Below, in pieces: positions 24,911 through 33,536 of a stretch of 49,951 bases of DNA. The notes below the pieces were generated by a model, which was not told the origin of the DNA, made no database searches, and saw only the letters and a program-made list of their open reading frames with translations. This stretch comes from Spirochaetota bacterium. GTDB taxonomy: Bacteria; Spirochaetota; UBA4802; UBA5550. The DNA is taken from positions 1 through 49,951 of the forward strand of contig JAKLIV010000001.1 in the NCBI GenBank assembly GCA_022709405.1, given 5' to 3'. How positions within the stretch are numbered: position 1 is the first letter of the stretch; each line of letters begins with the position of its first letter. The translations under genes and the position numbers were made by a program.

Positions 24911-25240
24911 GTGAAAATACCGGCTGACGCAATAATCCCTGAAGAAAAATTTACCAGGTATCTGCTGGTTAAAAGGGATTTTGACGATAAATCCCAATAT
25001 CTTAAGAAAGCCGGTTATACTATCGAAAATTATAGTATATTGATAAATGACATCAAATCAATGATCATCCAGAACGAGGCCATTGAAGATAAAACAGATG
25101 AATACGGCACCTTTTATACGGTGACTGGAAAGCTGACCGGGACATCCAATCAAAACCTGAGAGTTACAACTATTTGGATGAAAAGGAAAGCCGACGGGGT
25201 GTTTCAGTTCATAACGCTGATCCCCGAAAGGAGGATTTGA
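24911..25240 (+). CDS. DUF6883-like protein
   Basis: The 109-residue protein (MKIPADAIIPEEKFTRYLL, then VTTIWMKRKADGVFQFITLIP) fits the DUF6883 pattern, a small domain often fused to or paired with toxins. It is two bases upstream of a DUF4926 gene, a pairing seen widely and suspected to be a toxin-antitoxin-like module. No catalytic residues can be assigned. Confidence 0.7.
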   Translation: MKIPADAIIPEEKFTRYLLVKRDFDDKSQYLKKAGYTIENYSILINDIKSMIIQNEAIEDKTDEYGTFYTVTGKLTGTSNQNLRVTTIWMKRKADGVFQFITLIPERRI

Positions 25241-25241
25241 T

Positions 25242-25484
25242 ATGGAACTTTACCAGAGAGTGTCACTGATAATAGATGAAGACAAGTATGGCCTCAAAAA
25301 AGGTGATGTCGCCACGCTGGTTGATTTCGTGAACCACCCTGATGGCGGAGAGAAAGGCTGTGTCCTCGAAGTAGTTAACGCTCTCGGAGAAACGATTGCC
25401 GTAATAACGGTCCCGGTATCCTGCATCGAACCTCTCAAGTCAGACGAGATCCTGAGCGTCAGGCAGTATTCAAAGGCCGTGTAA
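25242..25484 (+). CDS. DUF4926-family protein
   Basis: The 80-residue protein (YGLKKGDVATLVDFV, then VVNALGETIAVITVP) fits DUF4926, a small SH3-like barrel. AAAGGAGG lies inside the upstream gene end, showing coupling to the DUF6883 gene. It is the likely partner or immunity protein of that gene (inference). Confidence 0.75.
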   Translation: MELYQRVSLIIDEDKYGLKKGDVATLVDFVNHPDGGEKGCVLEVVNALGETIAVITVPVSCIEPLKSDEILSVRQYSKAV

Positions 25485-25561
25485 ACAGTACAGTATTCCC
25501 ATACCCTGCCACATTGCCCTCTGTGCCCCAATGACCGTATTTTATTTATCCACGGAATAAT

Positions 25562-25640
25562 CAGCCTCTACCCCCAGGGTCTACCTTACCCGCAGCATAT
25601 ATGCTATGTTAATCATGCCGGCATGGGCTGCCGGTATGCC
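25562..25640 (+). repeat. Dispersed repeat R1, copy 3
   Basis: The palindrome here is ACCCCCAGGGT instead of ACCTTCAAGGT, so the T-A pair became C-G on both sides, a compensatory change. CTACCTTACCC and TATGCTATGTTAATCATGCC follow. Confidence 0.6.
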
Positions 25641-25896
25641 CTCACCCCTGACCCCTCTCCCTGAGGGAGAGGGGAAGAAGATAGAATACCTAAGTCAAGC
25701 AGAGCGGGCTGAAGTTGAGAATGATGTGCTTGACGTGCTTGACCGCGAGATCAGGAGCGCCAGGTTCGTGAAGAAGGCCGTAAACCGCAGGTTCATGTTC
25801 TCACGGCATGACCGGGGAGGCGAGATAAGCGTTATCGTGGATGTTGAGTTGTCGTTTTTGGGCAGGGTGCTGGTGAGGCTGGGGATATCCCTATAG
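25606..25896 (+). CDS. Short hypothetical protein, N-terminus overlaps a REP-like hairpin
   Basis: A 96-residue frame whose C-terminal ~70 residues (AEVENDVLDVLDREIRSARF onward) look coding, while the first ~25 are translated R1 and R7 repeat sequence. A start inside or after the repeat is likely, or this is the 3' remnant of a longer gene. No family is recognised. Confidence 0.3.
   Translation: MLIMPAWAAGMPSPLTPLPEGEGKKIEYLSQAERAEVENDVLDVLDREIRSARFVKKAVNRRFMFSRHDRGGEISVIVDVELSFLGRVLVRLGISL
25652..25674. repeat. REP-like hairpin (R7)
   Basis: Arms CCCCTCTCCC and GGGAGAGGGG around TGA. Compared with 18099-18121, one paired position changes on both arms. Confidence 0.55.
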
Positions 25897-26339
25897 CGCA
25901 CCGGAGAGGGCATGAAGCAGTTATGGATTAATGATTGATCTGTACTGGATTAGTAACAGATCAGTAACGGACTTGTAACGGACAAAGAACGGATTTATGC
26001 AGGTGATTCCGGAGGGGGCACAAGAGAAAGATGCCGGGCCGGGGATGTGGCGCTGTGAAGTAATTGCTGGATGGGCCAGGAGTTATAGACAGGCAGAAAG
26101 TGTATCCGGTATCGGAAGGTATGTAAAATAATATAGTAATTAAAGTCGGCTGACTAAATACCGCTTGACGATTAAAAAGAGCGGGGTAGGATTGGGGCCG
26201 GTGGTGAATAACGTTCGCCTCGGTGGCATCGGTCGTTTCGACAGGCTCAACGACCGGGGATGACAACAACCCTTGTTTTGAGCCGAGACGATAGGTATAG
26301 GCCGGGTGACCGGAGATAGCTTTGTGACTGGAGAGTACT
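25897..26339. other. Intergenic region preceding the AT-rich block
   Basis: No gene. Contains short near-repeats of a GTAACGGA type (25950-25995), an R2-like fragment CCGGGCCGGGG near 26036, the R6 repeat (26061-26192) and leader sequence for the gene at 26340. Confidence 0.5.
26061..26192 (+). repeat. 132-bp repeat R6 copy 1, ending in a promoter
   Basis: Ungapped match to 28865-28996 with about 12 differences in 132 bp. The last 36 bp are identical and contain TTGACG (26165-26170), 16-bp spacer and TAGGAT (26187-26192), a promoter aimed at the gene at 26340. Confidence 0.7.
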
Positions 26340-26861
26340 ATGAGCTGGCGACTTCGAATAGGTCCATTTACCTTCGGGCGCACAGGGACTCGTTTGAGTA
26401 TATGGCAGGGCGGTACAGGATTTTCAATACCATTGTCTAAAAAGGGTAGTTCTTTTGGGAAAATAAAACTAGGACCTTTTAGTTATTTTTTTAGTAATTA
26501 CAACAGGAAACGACAGGTAAAAGATAATAAAGAGTATATATCACAAGATAAGAAGAATGTATGCATTTCTAAAGATGAGAACCAAGAAGGCATTTCGTTC
26601 GAAACAGCTGCTATCGATTCCTTAAAGTCTGATAGAGAGTTCATCGAAAAAATCAGAAAGAATGGGCTGCCATGGCGTGGCATTCAAGAGCGTCTTAAAG
26701 ATGAAATACCGGAAGATATTTCCAACCGAGATAATGTTGCATACGGTCTTGTGCCGAAAGCAATGAACACGATATTCGGTATGCAAGATTATGGATGGAA
26801 AACAGAAAAGAGACCATCAAAAAGTACGAACGGCGAAACGACATGGATCGTTATAAAATAA
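26340..26861 (+). CDS. Hypothetical protein with DUF4236-like N-terminus
   Basis: The 173-residue protein begins MSWRLRIGPFTFGRTGTRLS, a glycine-rich repeat similar to DUF4236. The C-terminal half contains WRGIQERLKDEIPEDISN and no recognised motif. It is much more AT-rich than the backbone, suggesting recent acquisition. GGAGAG precedes ATG 26340. It is first downstream of the R6 promoter. Confidence 0.6.
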   Translation: MSWRLRIGPFTFGRTGTRLSIWQGGTGFSIPLSKKGSSFGKIKLGPFSYFFSNYNRKRQVKDNKEYISQDKKNVCISKDENQEGISFETAAIDSLKSDREFIEKIRKNGLPWRGIQERLKDEIPEDISNRDNVAYGLVPKAMNTIFGMQDYGWKTEKRPSKSTNGETTWIVIK

Positions 26862-27074
26862 GAAGATGTTTAATATAGCATGCCACACACCTAACAGATT
26901 AGAAGCATCTTCAATGATCTCCTCGCCCAATTCATGTCCTGCGGTGGTCGTCACACGAGCTATCACACAAGCTGCGGCTCGTATCTGGTAAGGGGGTCGT
27001 TGTATTCAATTGCATAACCCATAGTGAGAAATATAATTATGCAAAACTAGTTTTAATATGGAAGATGTATCGAA

Positions 27075-27947
27075 ATGGCAAAAAAAATATGGTATAGCTC
27101 ACCATTAAAGTTTTTTTGGAACGATCTTTATGGAACACAAAAGAAAATTACACCTAATATCTCTGACAAACAGATTTTCAATCTACTAAGATATAATCTA
27201 ATAAATGCACCTTTACCAGATGGCGAAAATGCAGAATCAAGAGAACTTTTATTGACCGGCTGGGAGTTATGGAAAGAGGATTCTGAAGGGGATTTCTTAC
27301 ATATTTTTTTCTTAGACAAGCAATTACGAGATTTTCTTGTAAAAACGCCACTTTCGGATTTGGATAGCATAAGGAAATATCTATACGATAATGGTATAAA
27401 TAAAACTGTCGTATACTTTAAAACAAAGAGTCTTAGTAATTGTGTTATTTATACGTTTGGCTTACATATTCCCTATGAAACTAATGGCTATGCTTTATCG
27501 CTTAGTCTATATGAAGATAATTCTATAGAGCTTTATTTTTCTCATGGTACTCAACATGGCCGTCTATCAGATAAATTCTATTCGGATCTGAATAGAAAAC
27601 AGGATGAAAAGTCACTCATATTAGCCAATATCTTTAGACTTGCTATCAATACAATTGCATATATGAAATGCTTTCCTGAGTGTGTGACTGATGGAGTACC
27701 AAGAATTACTAAAGAAAGAAATGAAAAACGATCAGAAAGAAACGTTACTATCCAATTGTCTGAAAAAATTACTGAATCTGAAAATACACATCATTCAAAG
27801 ATACCTCATTTTAGGAAAGGATATTTTAAAATGCTTCGTTCAGACTTTTATACCCATAAACAAGGTGAAATTATTTTTGTTTCAGAAACAATGGTAAAAG
27901 GTAAGGCAAAGACAGTTTCTACCTCGATACGAATTGATGAATTTTAA
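27075..27947 (+). CDS. AT-rich hypothetical protein with an RGH-type C-terminal motif
   Basis: The 290-residue protein has a C-terminal segment HSKIPHFRKGYFKMLRSD, then IIFVSETMVKG. This resembles the HxRRGHW segment at the C-terminus of AcrVA2-like plasmid/phage proteins, which are found far beyond anti-CRISPR contexts. The N-terminal part (FFWNDLYGTQKKI) is unrecognised. There is no signal peptide or membrane span. The relation is tentative and no anti-CRISPR activity is implied. It has its own 213-bp upstream gap. Confidence 0.55.
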   Translation: MAKKIWYSSPLKFFWNDLYGTQKKITPNISDKQIFNLLRYNLINAPLPDGENAESRELLLTGWELWKEDSEGDFLHIFFLDKQLRDFLVKTPLSDLDSIRKYLYDNGINKTVVYFKTKSLSNCVIYTFGLHIPYETNGYALSLSLYEDNSIELYFSHGTQHGRLSDKFYSDLNRKQDEKSLILANIFRLAINTIAYMKCFPECVTDGVPRITKERNEKRSERNVTIQLSEKITESENTHHSKIPHFRKGYFKMLRSDFYTHKQGEIIFVSETMVKGKAKTVSTSIRIDEF

Positions 27948-27986
27948 GCAATATTAGATAATAAATCTCAAGCCACCTAAGGGCGG

Positions 27987-28010
27987 TTATTCAATAAATC
28001 ATTTGAATAA
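27987..28010. promoter_or_regulatory. Palindrome before the lipoprotein gene
   Basis: TTATTCAA and TTGAATAA are separated by 8 bp, 23 bp before the start codon: either an operator or a weak hairpin. Confidence 0.35.
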
Positions 28011-28032
28011 TTTAATATGATGGAGGTATAAC

Positions 28033-28395
28033 ATGAAAAGGATAATTATATTTTTACTAATATTTATCTGTGGCTGTGAAACAACACAAACATCGATACA
28101 GAAAACAATACGAAATCAAAAATGTGAAGATGTTCAGTCTTTCAAAGTTTTTCAAGTTCTCGATAATTTTATTTTGGCGAATGTTTGCAGGGATGGTGAT
28201 GATGAATATTGTTTAGGACATACGGTCTATTTTCAAAAAGAAAAAGATAAAATATACTATGACGATCAATTAATTAAAGTCAATGATAATGAATGTGCAA
28301 TTTATGTTGGCACTTATAAATATCAAACAAAAAATGGTTATAAAACAGTGCCTATTGTTAAAATCATTGATTCACGGATGCCAAAAGCAGAATGA
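28033..28395 (+). CDS. Small lipoprotein
   Basis: The 120-residue protein has a lipoprotein signal (MKRIIIFLLIFICGC) with the lipid-acceptor Cys at about residue 15. The remainder is unrecognised and contains four further Cys. GGAGG precedes ATG 28033. AT-rich like its neighbours. Confidence 0.7.
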   Translation: MKRIIIFLLIFICGCETTQTSIQKTIRNQKCEDVQSFKVFQVLDNFILANVCRDGDDEYCLGHTVYFQKEKDKIYYDDQLIKVNDNECAIYVGTYKYQTKNGYKTVPIVKIIDSRMPKAE

Positions 28396-28673
28396 TCGCT
28401 GTATAAGTCATTAAATTGTGTATGGGACCATTTTGATAATCGGCAAGTTAACAGCATGTTGTGCTTGGCGATACAAAAAAATAACAGATAGAGTAATATA
28501 ATGAAATTCGTAGAGAACCGTACATTCCTTCTAATCTGGCCAAAGAAGCACCTTGCCGAATGAGTACACTCTCACGAAGACGAAGTAATACCAGCAAATG
28601 AAATACTCTGTTCAATAACCTTATACATGGTTGAAGATATTGACTACGAATATTGATGGGTAGATGATAAATA

Positions 28674-28755
28674 TCCTCAACCTCAACCTGCAAGGTCTAC
28701 CTTATCCGCAACCGGTATGCTATATTGGCCATGCCGGTATGGGCTGCCAGTATCC
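28674..28755 (+). repeat. Dispersed repeat R1, copy 4
   Basis: ACCTGCAAGGT, CTACCTTATCC and GGTATGCTATATTGGCC, then ATGCCGGTATGGGCTGCC shared with copy 3. Confidence 0.6.
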
Positions 28756-28775
28756 TGACATCAATAAAAGACTCT

Positions 28776-28850
28776 TTACCCCCTCCATGGAAGGGAGTAC
28801 CTGAAGGTAGGCTTCGCACTCACACAGGGAGGCTTCGCACGGGCAGACGA
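28776..28850. repeat. Dispersed repeat R5, copy 2
   Basis: Partner of 20582-20655, with GGAAGGGAGTACCTGAAGGT identical. Confidence 0.6.
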
Positions 28851-28864
28851 AGGAGTATATCAAA

Positions 28865-28996
28865 TAATTGTTGGATGGGCCAGGAGTTATCGACAGGCAG
28901 AAAGTGCATCCGGTATCGGCGGCTATGTAAAATTATATAGTAATTTAAGTCGAACGGCTAAATACCGCTTGACGATTAAAAAGAGCGGGGTAGGAT
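28865..28996 (+). repeat. 132-bp repeat R6 copy 2, ending in a promoter
   Basis: Copy of 26061-26192. TTGACG and TAGGAT with a 16-bp spacer end at 28996, about 96 bp before the HNH gene at 29093, which it probably drives. Confidence 0.7.
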
Positions 28997-29092
28997 ATCG
29001 TTTCTTGTATTTTGATCGAAATGGTTCTCAGGAGAGAAAAAGTACGGATTTGTATTTTATACAACCACATGAACAAAGTTTAAGGGTAATTA

Positions 29093-29944
29093 ATGGATAC
29101 CGTAAGGTCTTTTCTTTATCGAAAGGAAATTGATTGGTCATTGCTTCATGAAGGTTTTTCAATCCCGGCTTCAGAGCAATATCTATTTCAAACTAACCTA
29201 AAGGATTTTTTAAATCGTGGTAATAAGATAAATATTAAATTGCTTATTAATAATATGAGTTTTAATGCAGAATTAAAAAATCAGACATTCGATGAAGAAA
29301 AATTTAAAAAACATAAAGATGTTTTACAAGTAAGGTATTCTCAATCGAGTAATTTAGCTGGCTATTTCAGGAATGTTTTCGAAGAAAGTTATAATAAATT
29401 GTCATGTCTAAGAAAGAATTCTGAAAAAAAACAGAAAATATCCCTGCCCGAGTATATGAAAGAATATCTGCTGATTTATTCAACTAGATTTGATGGTGTT
29501 TTTTCTGTAGAGTGTATCCCGATAAATCAAATACATGACTTTAATAGTTATATAAAAGAGAGTAAAATAACTGAAGATAATTATGAATTAGAAATGAACT
29601 ATGAATTATATGATCCAACATCATCAATAGTAGAAAGAGAAGTAGTAATTAAACAGAGAAGGCTTAATAGATCAATTGCAGAAAGTTTAAAAATTCTCTA
29701 TGATCATCGCTGCCAGATATGTGGAAATTGTTACTCTGAAAAATATGGCACAAAGATAAGCGAGGCTCATCATATTGATTTTTTTACACAGTCCTTGAAT
29801 AATGATGCAGATAATATAATTATTATCTGCCCCAATCATCATAGAGTAATTCATCGGGTCATGCCAGAATTCATTAGAGATAAACATTTATTTCAATATA
29901 GCAATGGGCTACAGGAAAAGCTTATGTTTAATAATCACCTATAG
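29093..29944 (+). CDS. HNH endonuclease
   Basis: The 283-residue protein has a C-terminal HNH domain: Cys207-x2-Cys210 (CQICG), SEAHHIDF with His226-His227, and CPNHHRVIH with Cys246 and His249/250/254. These are zinc ligands plus the catalytic betabeta-alpha-Me finger. The N-terminal 190 residues are unrecognised and may recognise the target. It is very AT-rich, driven by the R6 promoter, and 84 bp upstream of the helicase gene, suggesting one defence operon. Confidence 0.85.
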   Translation: MDTVRSFLYRKEIDWSLLHEGFSIPASEQYLFQTNLKDFLNRGNKINIKLLINNMSFNAELKNQTFDEEKFKKHKDVLQVRYSQSSNLAGYFRNVFEESYNKLSCLRKNSEKKQKISLPEYMKEYLLIYSTRFDGVFSVECIPINQIHDFNSYIKESKITEDNYELEMNYELYDPTSSIVEREVVIKQRRLNRSIAESLKILYDHRCQICGNCYSEKYGTKISEAHHIDFFTQSLNNDADNIIIICPNHHRVIHRVMPEFIRDKHLFQYSNGLQEKLMFNNHL

Positions 29945-30028
29945 ATATCATATCTCATTCTTAATATTTTTTCAATGGGTCAATTAGATGTGAAATAGAA
30001 GAAATTATAGCAATGCAACTGAGGATTC

Positions 30029-33000
30029 ATGAAATTTGGAATTTACGAGCAAGTAATTAGTAGACTTTTAGATACTCAGATTAGTGATAAAAAATTTAAA
30101 GTCGAAACGGAAAAGATTGGAGAAGAAGAGTCGCCTCGGATTTTATCAAAGTATTTATCTGAAATCATTGAGAAAGGATTAACTAATCTCAAGGATAGTG
30201 GTGCCGATTTATCTAGCCAGATAGAACTCTGTAATAAAATTATTGATGATATTGCGATTTCCGTAAAACAAGATGATTTGCGAGAATTTATCATAGAAAA
30301 GAAAGCCGAGCTATTGCTTGCCTTTCTTGAAAAACAAAATACTATATATGCCATTGATGATAACATTGAAATAGTGCGTCCTAAAACATCCATATCGCAA
30401 AGTTCCCTTTTTACTGGTGCACCGCTGGAACCGACTATATCCTCTGAATTTAAAAAAGAAATATTAAGCTGCAATAGAATAGACATGTTGGTTTCATTTA
30501 TCAAGTTCAGCGGATTAAGACTTATTATTGAAGAACTAAAAGAATTTACAAAAAATAATAAGTTAAGGGTTATAACAACCTCATACATGGGTGCAACGGA
30601 TATTAAAGCTGTTGAAACATTAAGAGAACTCCCTAATACCGAAATAAAGATATCGTACGACACAAAGAGAACTCGACTGCACGCTAAAACCTATGTGTTT
30701 TACCGTGATACAGGTTATACCACTGCATATGTCGGTTCATCAAATATGTCAAATGCAGCAATGTCAGACGGACTTGAGTGGAATGTAAAGTTAACTGCGA
30801 AAGACCAGCCGGAAACAATCAAGAAAATTGAAGCTACTTTTGAAAACTATTGGAATAATAATGAATTTGCATCGTATACCCAGGCTGAAAAGATAAACCT
30901 GGAAAAAGCGTTAAAAGATGAAAGAGGTTTAAGTGAGACAGGGTTTACATATAATTTTACAATAACACCATATCCTTTTCAAAAAGAGATTCTTGATAAG
31001 TTGGATGCTGAAAGAAAAATAAGAGATCACTGGAAAAACCTTATTGTTGCGGCAACTGGAACAGGTAAAACGGTTATATCCGCTTTTGATTATAAAAGAT
31101 ATCGAATTGAAAATAAAGGCAAATCGAACAGGCTTTTATTCATAGCACATAGAGAAGAAATATTAAAACAGAGTATCTCTTGTTTTCAGGCTGTATTACG
31201 AGAACCGAATTTTGGTGAGTTGTTTGTCGGTAATAATAAACCCTCAAACATAGATTATTTGTTTATGTCAATTCAGACATTTAATTCAAGGGAGTTCCAC
31301 AAATATACTAAATCTGATTTTTATGATTATATCATTATTGATGAATTTCATCACGCAGCAGCACCATCATATCAGAGAATTCTTGAATATTATACACCAA
31401 AGATATTTCTTGGTTTAACTGCAACACCTGAACGCATGGATGGAAAAAGTGTTCTGGAATATTTTGATAATCGAATAGCCGCCGAAATACGTCTTCCTGA
31501 AGCGATAGAAAGAAAACTATTATCTACATTCCAATATTTTGGCATTTCTGATGATGTAGATCTAAGCTCTTTAAAATGGTCACGTGGCGGATATGATAAA
31601 TCAGAACTTGATAATGTCTACACTGGTAATGATTTCAGAACAAAACAAATAATACGATCCCTTGACAGGTATTGTACGGATATTAATGATGTTAAGGGAC
31701 TTGGATTTTGTGTTTCAATCAAACATGCTGAGTATATGGCTGGTTTTTTTAATAAACAGAATATACGATCAATCGCACTAACTTCTGATTCAGATGACAA
31801 ATTAAGAAATGATGCTAAACAAAAACTAGTCCGTGGTGAAATACGATTTATTTTTGTAGTGGATCTCTATAATGAAGGTGTAGATATTCCAGAAGTGAAC
31901 ACTATTATGTTTTTAAGACCAACCGAGAGTTTAACGGTTTTTTTACAACAGTTGGGGCGTGGTCTTAGATTGGTTGAGGGTAAGGATTGCCTTACCGTAT
32001 TAGATTTTATTGGACAGGCAAACAAGAAGTATAGCTTTGAAGAAAAATTTAAGGCCCTTTTGTCTAATACTAATCATGGTATTCAGAAAGAGATCAAGGA
32101 AAGTTTTCCTAACTTGCCGAGAGGGTGTTATATATCATTAGAAAAGAAAGCTAGAGAACATATACTCGATAACATTAAAAAGGCATTGGGTTCAAGAGCT
32201 GCACTGATAGGAAAGATTGCGAGCTTTAAAGAAGATACAGGATTCGAACCGTTTTTAAGAAAGTTTATTGAGTATTATCATCTTGAGTTAAAAGATTTAT
32301 ATAGCAAGGATAGTTTCAGCAGACTGTGTGTTGAGGCTGGCGTATGGAATGATTTTAAAGAGGAGAATGAAAAGATAATTTTTAGTGGATTAAAAAAAAT
32401 ATGTTCCATTGATTCGCGTAATTGGATCAAATTTTTACTTGATACTTTTCCGGTAATTGAATCAAAAAAAGAAACGAGCTTTAATGAAAATGAAATTAAA
32501 ATGCTCTTAATGTTTCATTATACTATATGGTCTCAATCTCTTAAAGATACTGGCTTTAAAAATATTATAGAAAGTATTATTTCACTAAAAAATAATCCTG
32601 TCATGTTTAACGAATTGATTCAGCTACTTGAATATCGTTATGAAAAAATTGACTTCATTGATGAAAAAGTTGATCTTGGTTTTGATTGCCCACTCGATTT
32701 ATATTGCACTTATAGCCGGGATCAATTGCTTAGCGCTGTCGGTTTCTATACAAAAGATAATATGCCGGCAATGCGAGAAGGGGTTAAATATATACCAGAT
32801 AAGAAGCTCGATGTATTTTTAATTACACTTAATAAATCTGACAAGGATTACTCACCTACAACAATGTATAATGATTATTCAATAAATGAGACTCTTTTTC
32901 ATTGGCAATCACAAAGCACGACACCTGATAATTCAACAACTGGCTTAAGGTATATTAACCACAAAGAACAAGGCAGTAAAATAGCTTTATTCGTAAGAGA

Positions 33001-33160
33001 ATATAAAAAAAACGAACTCGGAGCTTCAGCATATACTTATCTCGGTCTTGCAAGCTATGTAACTCACGAAGGTTCTCGTCCAATGAGTATAACATGGAGG
33101 CTTGAAAGACCAATTCCTGCAAAATTTTATAAGAAAACAAATAAATTGATAGCAGGCTAA
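30029..33160 (+). CDS. PLD-nuclease / DEAD-type helicase / DUF3427 protein
   Basis: The 1043-residue protein has an N-terminal phospholipase-D-type nuclease motif (LHAKTYVF with His218 and Lys220, then GSSN 236-239) and an SF2 helicase core: Walker A ATGTGKT (342-348), DEFH (438-441), TATP (464-467) and QLGRGLR (~635). The C-terminal region (about 830-1040) fits DUF3427. Such proteins are common in defence islands and probably translocate on and cut invading DNA. A single PLD half-motif suggests dimerisation for cleavage. It is AT-rich; a Nudix gene follows after 4 bp. Confidence 0.9.
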   Translation: MKFGIYEQVISRLLDTQISDKKFKVETEKIGEEESPRILSKYLSEIIEKGLTNLKDSGADLSSQIELCNKIIDDIAISVKQDDLREFIIEKKAELLLAFLEKQNTIYAIDDNIEIVRPKTSISQSSLFTGAPLEPTISSEFKKEILSCNRIDMLVSFIKFSGLRLIIEELKEFTKNNKLRVITTSYMGATDIKAVETLRELPNTEIKISYDTKRTRLHAKTYVFYRDTGYTTAYVGSSNMSNAAMSDGLEWNVKLTAKDQPETIKKIEATFENYWNNNEFASYTQAEKINLEKALKDERGLSETGFTYNFTITPYPFQKEILDKLDAERKIRDHWKNLIVAATGTGKTVISAFDYKRYRIENKGKSNRLLFIAHREEILKQSISCFQAVLREPNFGELFVGNNKPSNIDYLFMSIQTFNSREFHKYTKSDFYDYIIIDEFHHAAAPSYQRILEYYTPKIFLGLTATPERMDGKSVLEYFDNRIAAEIRLPEAIERKLLSTFQYFGISDDVDLSSLKWSRGGYDKSELDNVYTGNDFRTKQIIRSLDRYCTDINDVKGLGFCVSIKHAEYMAGFFNKQNIRSIALTSDSDDKLRNDAKQKLVRGEIRFIFVVDLYNEGVDIPEVNTIMFLRPTESLTVFLQQLGRGLRLVEGKDCLTVLDFIGQANKKYSFEEKFKALLSNTNHGIQKEIKESFPNLPRGCYISLEKKAREHILDNIKKALGSRAALIGKIASFKEDTGFEPFLRKFIEYYHLELKDLYSKDSFSRLCVEAGVWNDFKEENEKIIFSGLKKICSIDSRNWIKFLLDTFPVIESKKETSFNENEIKMLLMFHYTIWSQSLKDTGFKNIIESIISLKNNPVMFNELIQLLEYRYEKIDFIDEKVDLGFDCPLDLYCTYSRDQLLSAVGFYTKDNMPAMREGVKYIPDKKLDVFLITLNKSDKDYSPTTMYNDYSINETLFHWQSQSTTPDNSTTGLRYINHKEQGSKIALFVREYKKNELGASAYTYLGLASYVTHEGSRPMSITWRLERPIPAKFYKKTNKLIAG

Positions 33161-33164
33161 TCCA

Positions 33165-33533
33165 ATGATAAAAGTAACAGCAGCTGTTATCAGGAAAGAT
33201 GGGAAAATTCTTATAACGCAAAGGTCGGCGTTTGATAGACTAGCGCTTAAGTGGGAATTCCCAGGAGGAAAGATTGAGGAAGGCGAAACAGCTGAAGAAT
33301 GCTTAGTGAGGGAGATAAAAGAAGAATTAAATCTTGATATAAAGATAGATAAATTCTATATGAAAAATATTTTTGAAAATATTGAACTTAATACATATTT
33401 CGCACATATGATTACAGATGAAATGGTGCTGAATGTACATAATGATGCAAAATGGGTAAAACTTGAAGAACTTAGTAATTTCAATTTTGCACATGCAGAT
33501 ATTGAGGTTGTTGAAAAATTAAAGGCCATCTAA
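33165..33533 (+). CDS. Nudix hydrolase, MutT-like
   Basis: The 122-residue protein has the Nudix box GGKIEEGETAEECLVREIKE followed by EL, metal-binding Glu residues included. It resembles (deoxy)nucleoside-triphosphate pyrophosphohydrolases. It begins 4 bp after the helicase stop, so the two are coupled. In this setting it more likely acts on a nucleotide signal or modified nucleotide in defence than in housekeeping (inference). Confidence 0.9.
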   Translation: MIKVTAAVIRKDGKILITQRSAFDRLALKWEFPGGKIEEGETAEECLVREIKEELNLDIKIDKFYMKNIFENIELNTYFAHMITDEMVLNVHNDAKWVKLEELSNFNFAHADIEVVEKLKAI

Positions 33534-33536
33534 TCC

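Larger units (their letters stand above)
28396..29092. other. Repeat-rich intergenic region before the defence-like genes
   Basis: Contains R1 copy 4 (28674-28755), R5 copy 2 (28776-28850) and R6 copy 2 with promoter (28865-28996). 28396-28670 shows no gene I can support. Confidence 0.6.

Noticed and set aside
28448-28693. 81-codon minus-strand frame between the lipoprotein and HNH genes
   Set aside because: No ribosome binding site, odd composition, no motif and partial overlap with R1 copy 4.
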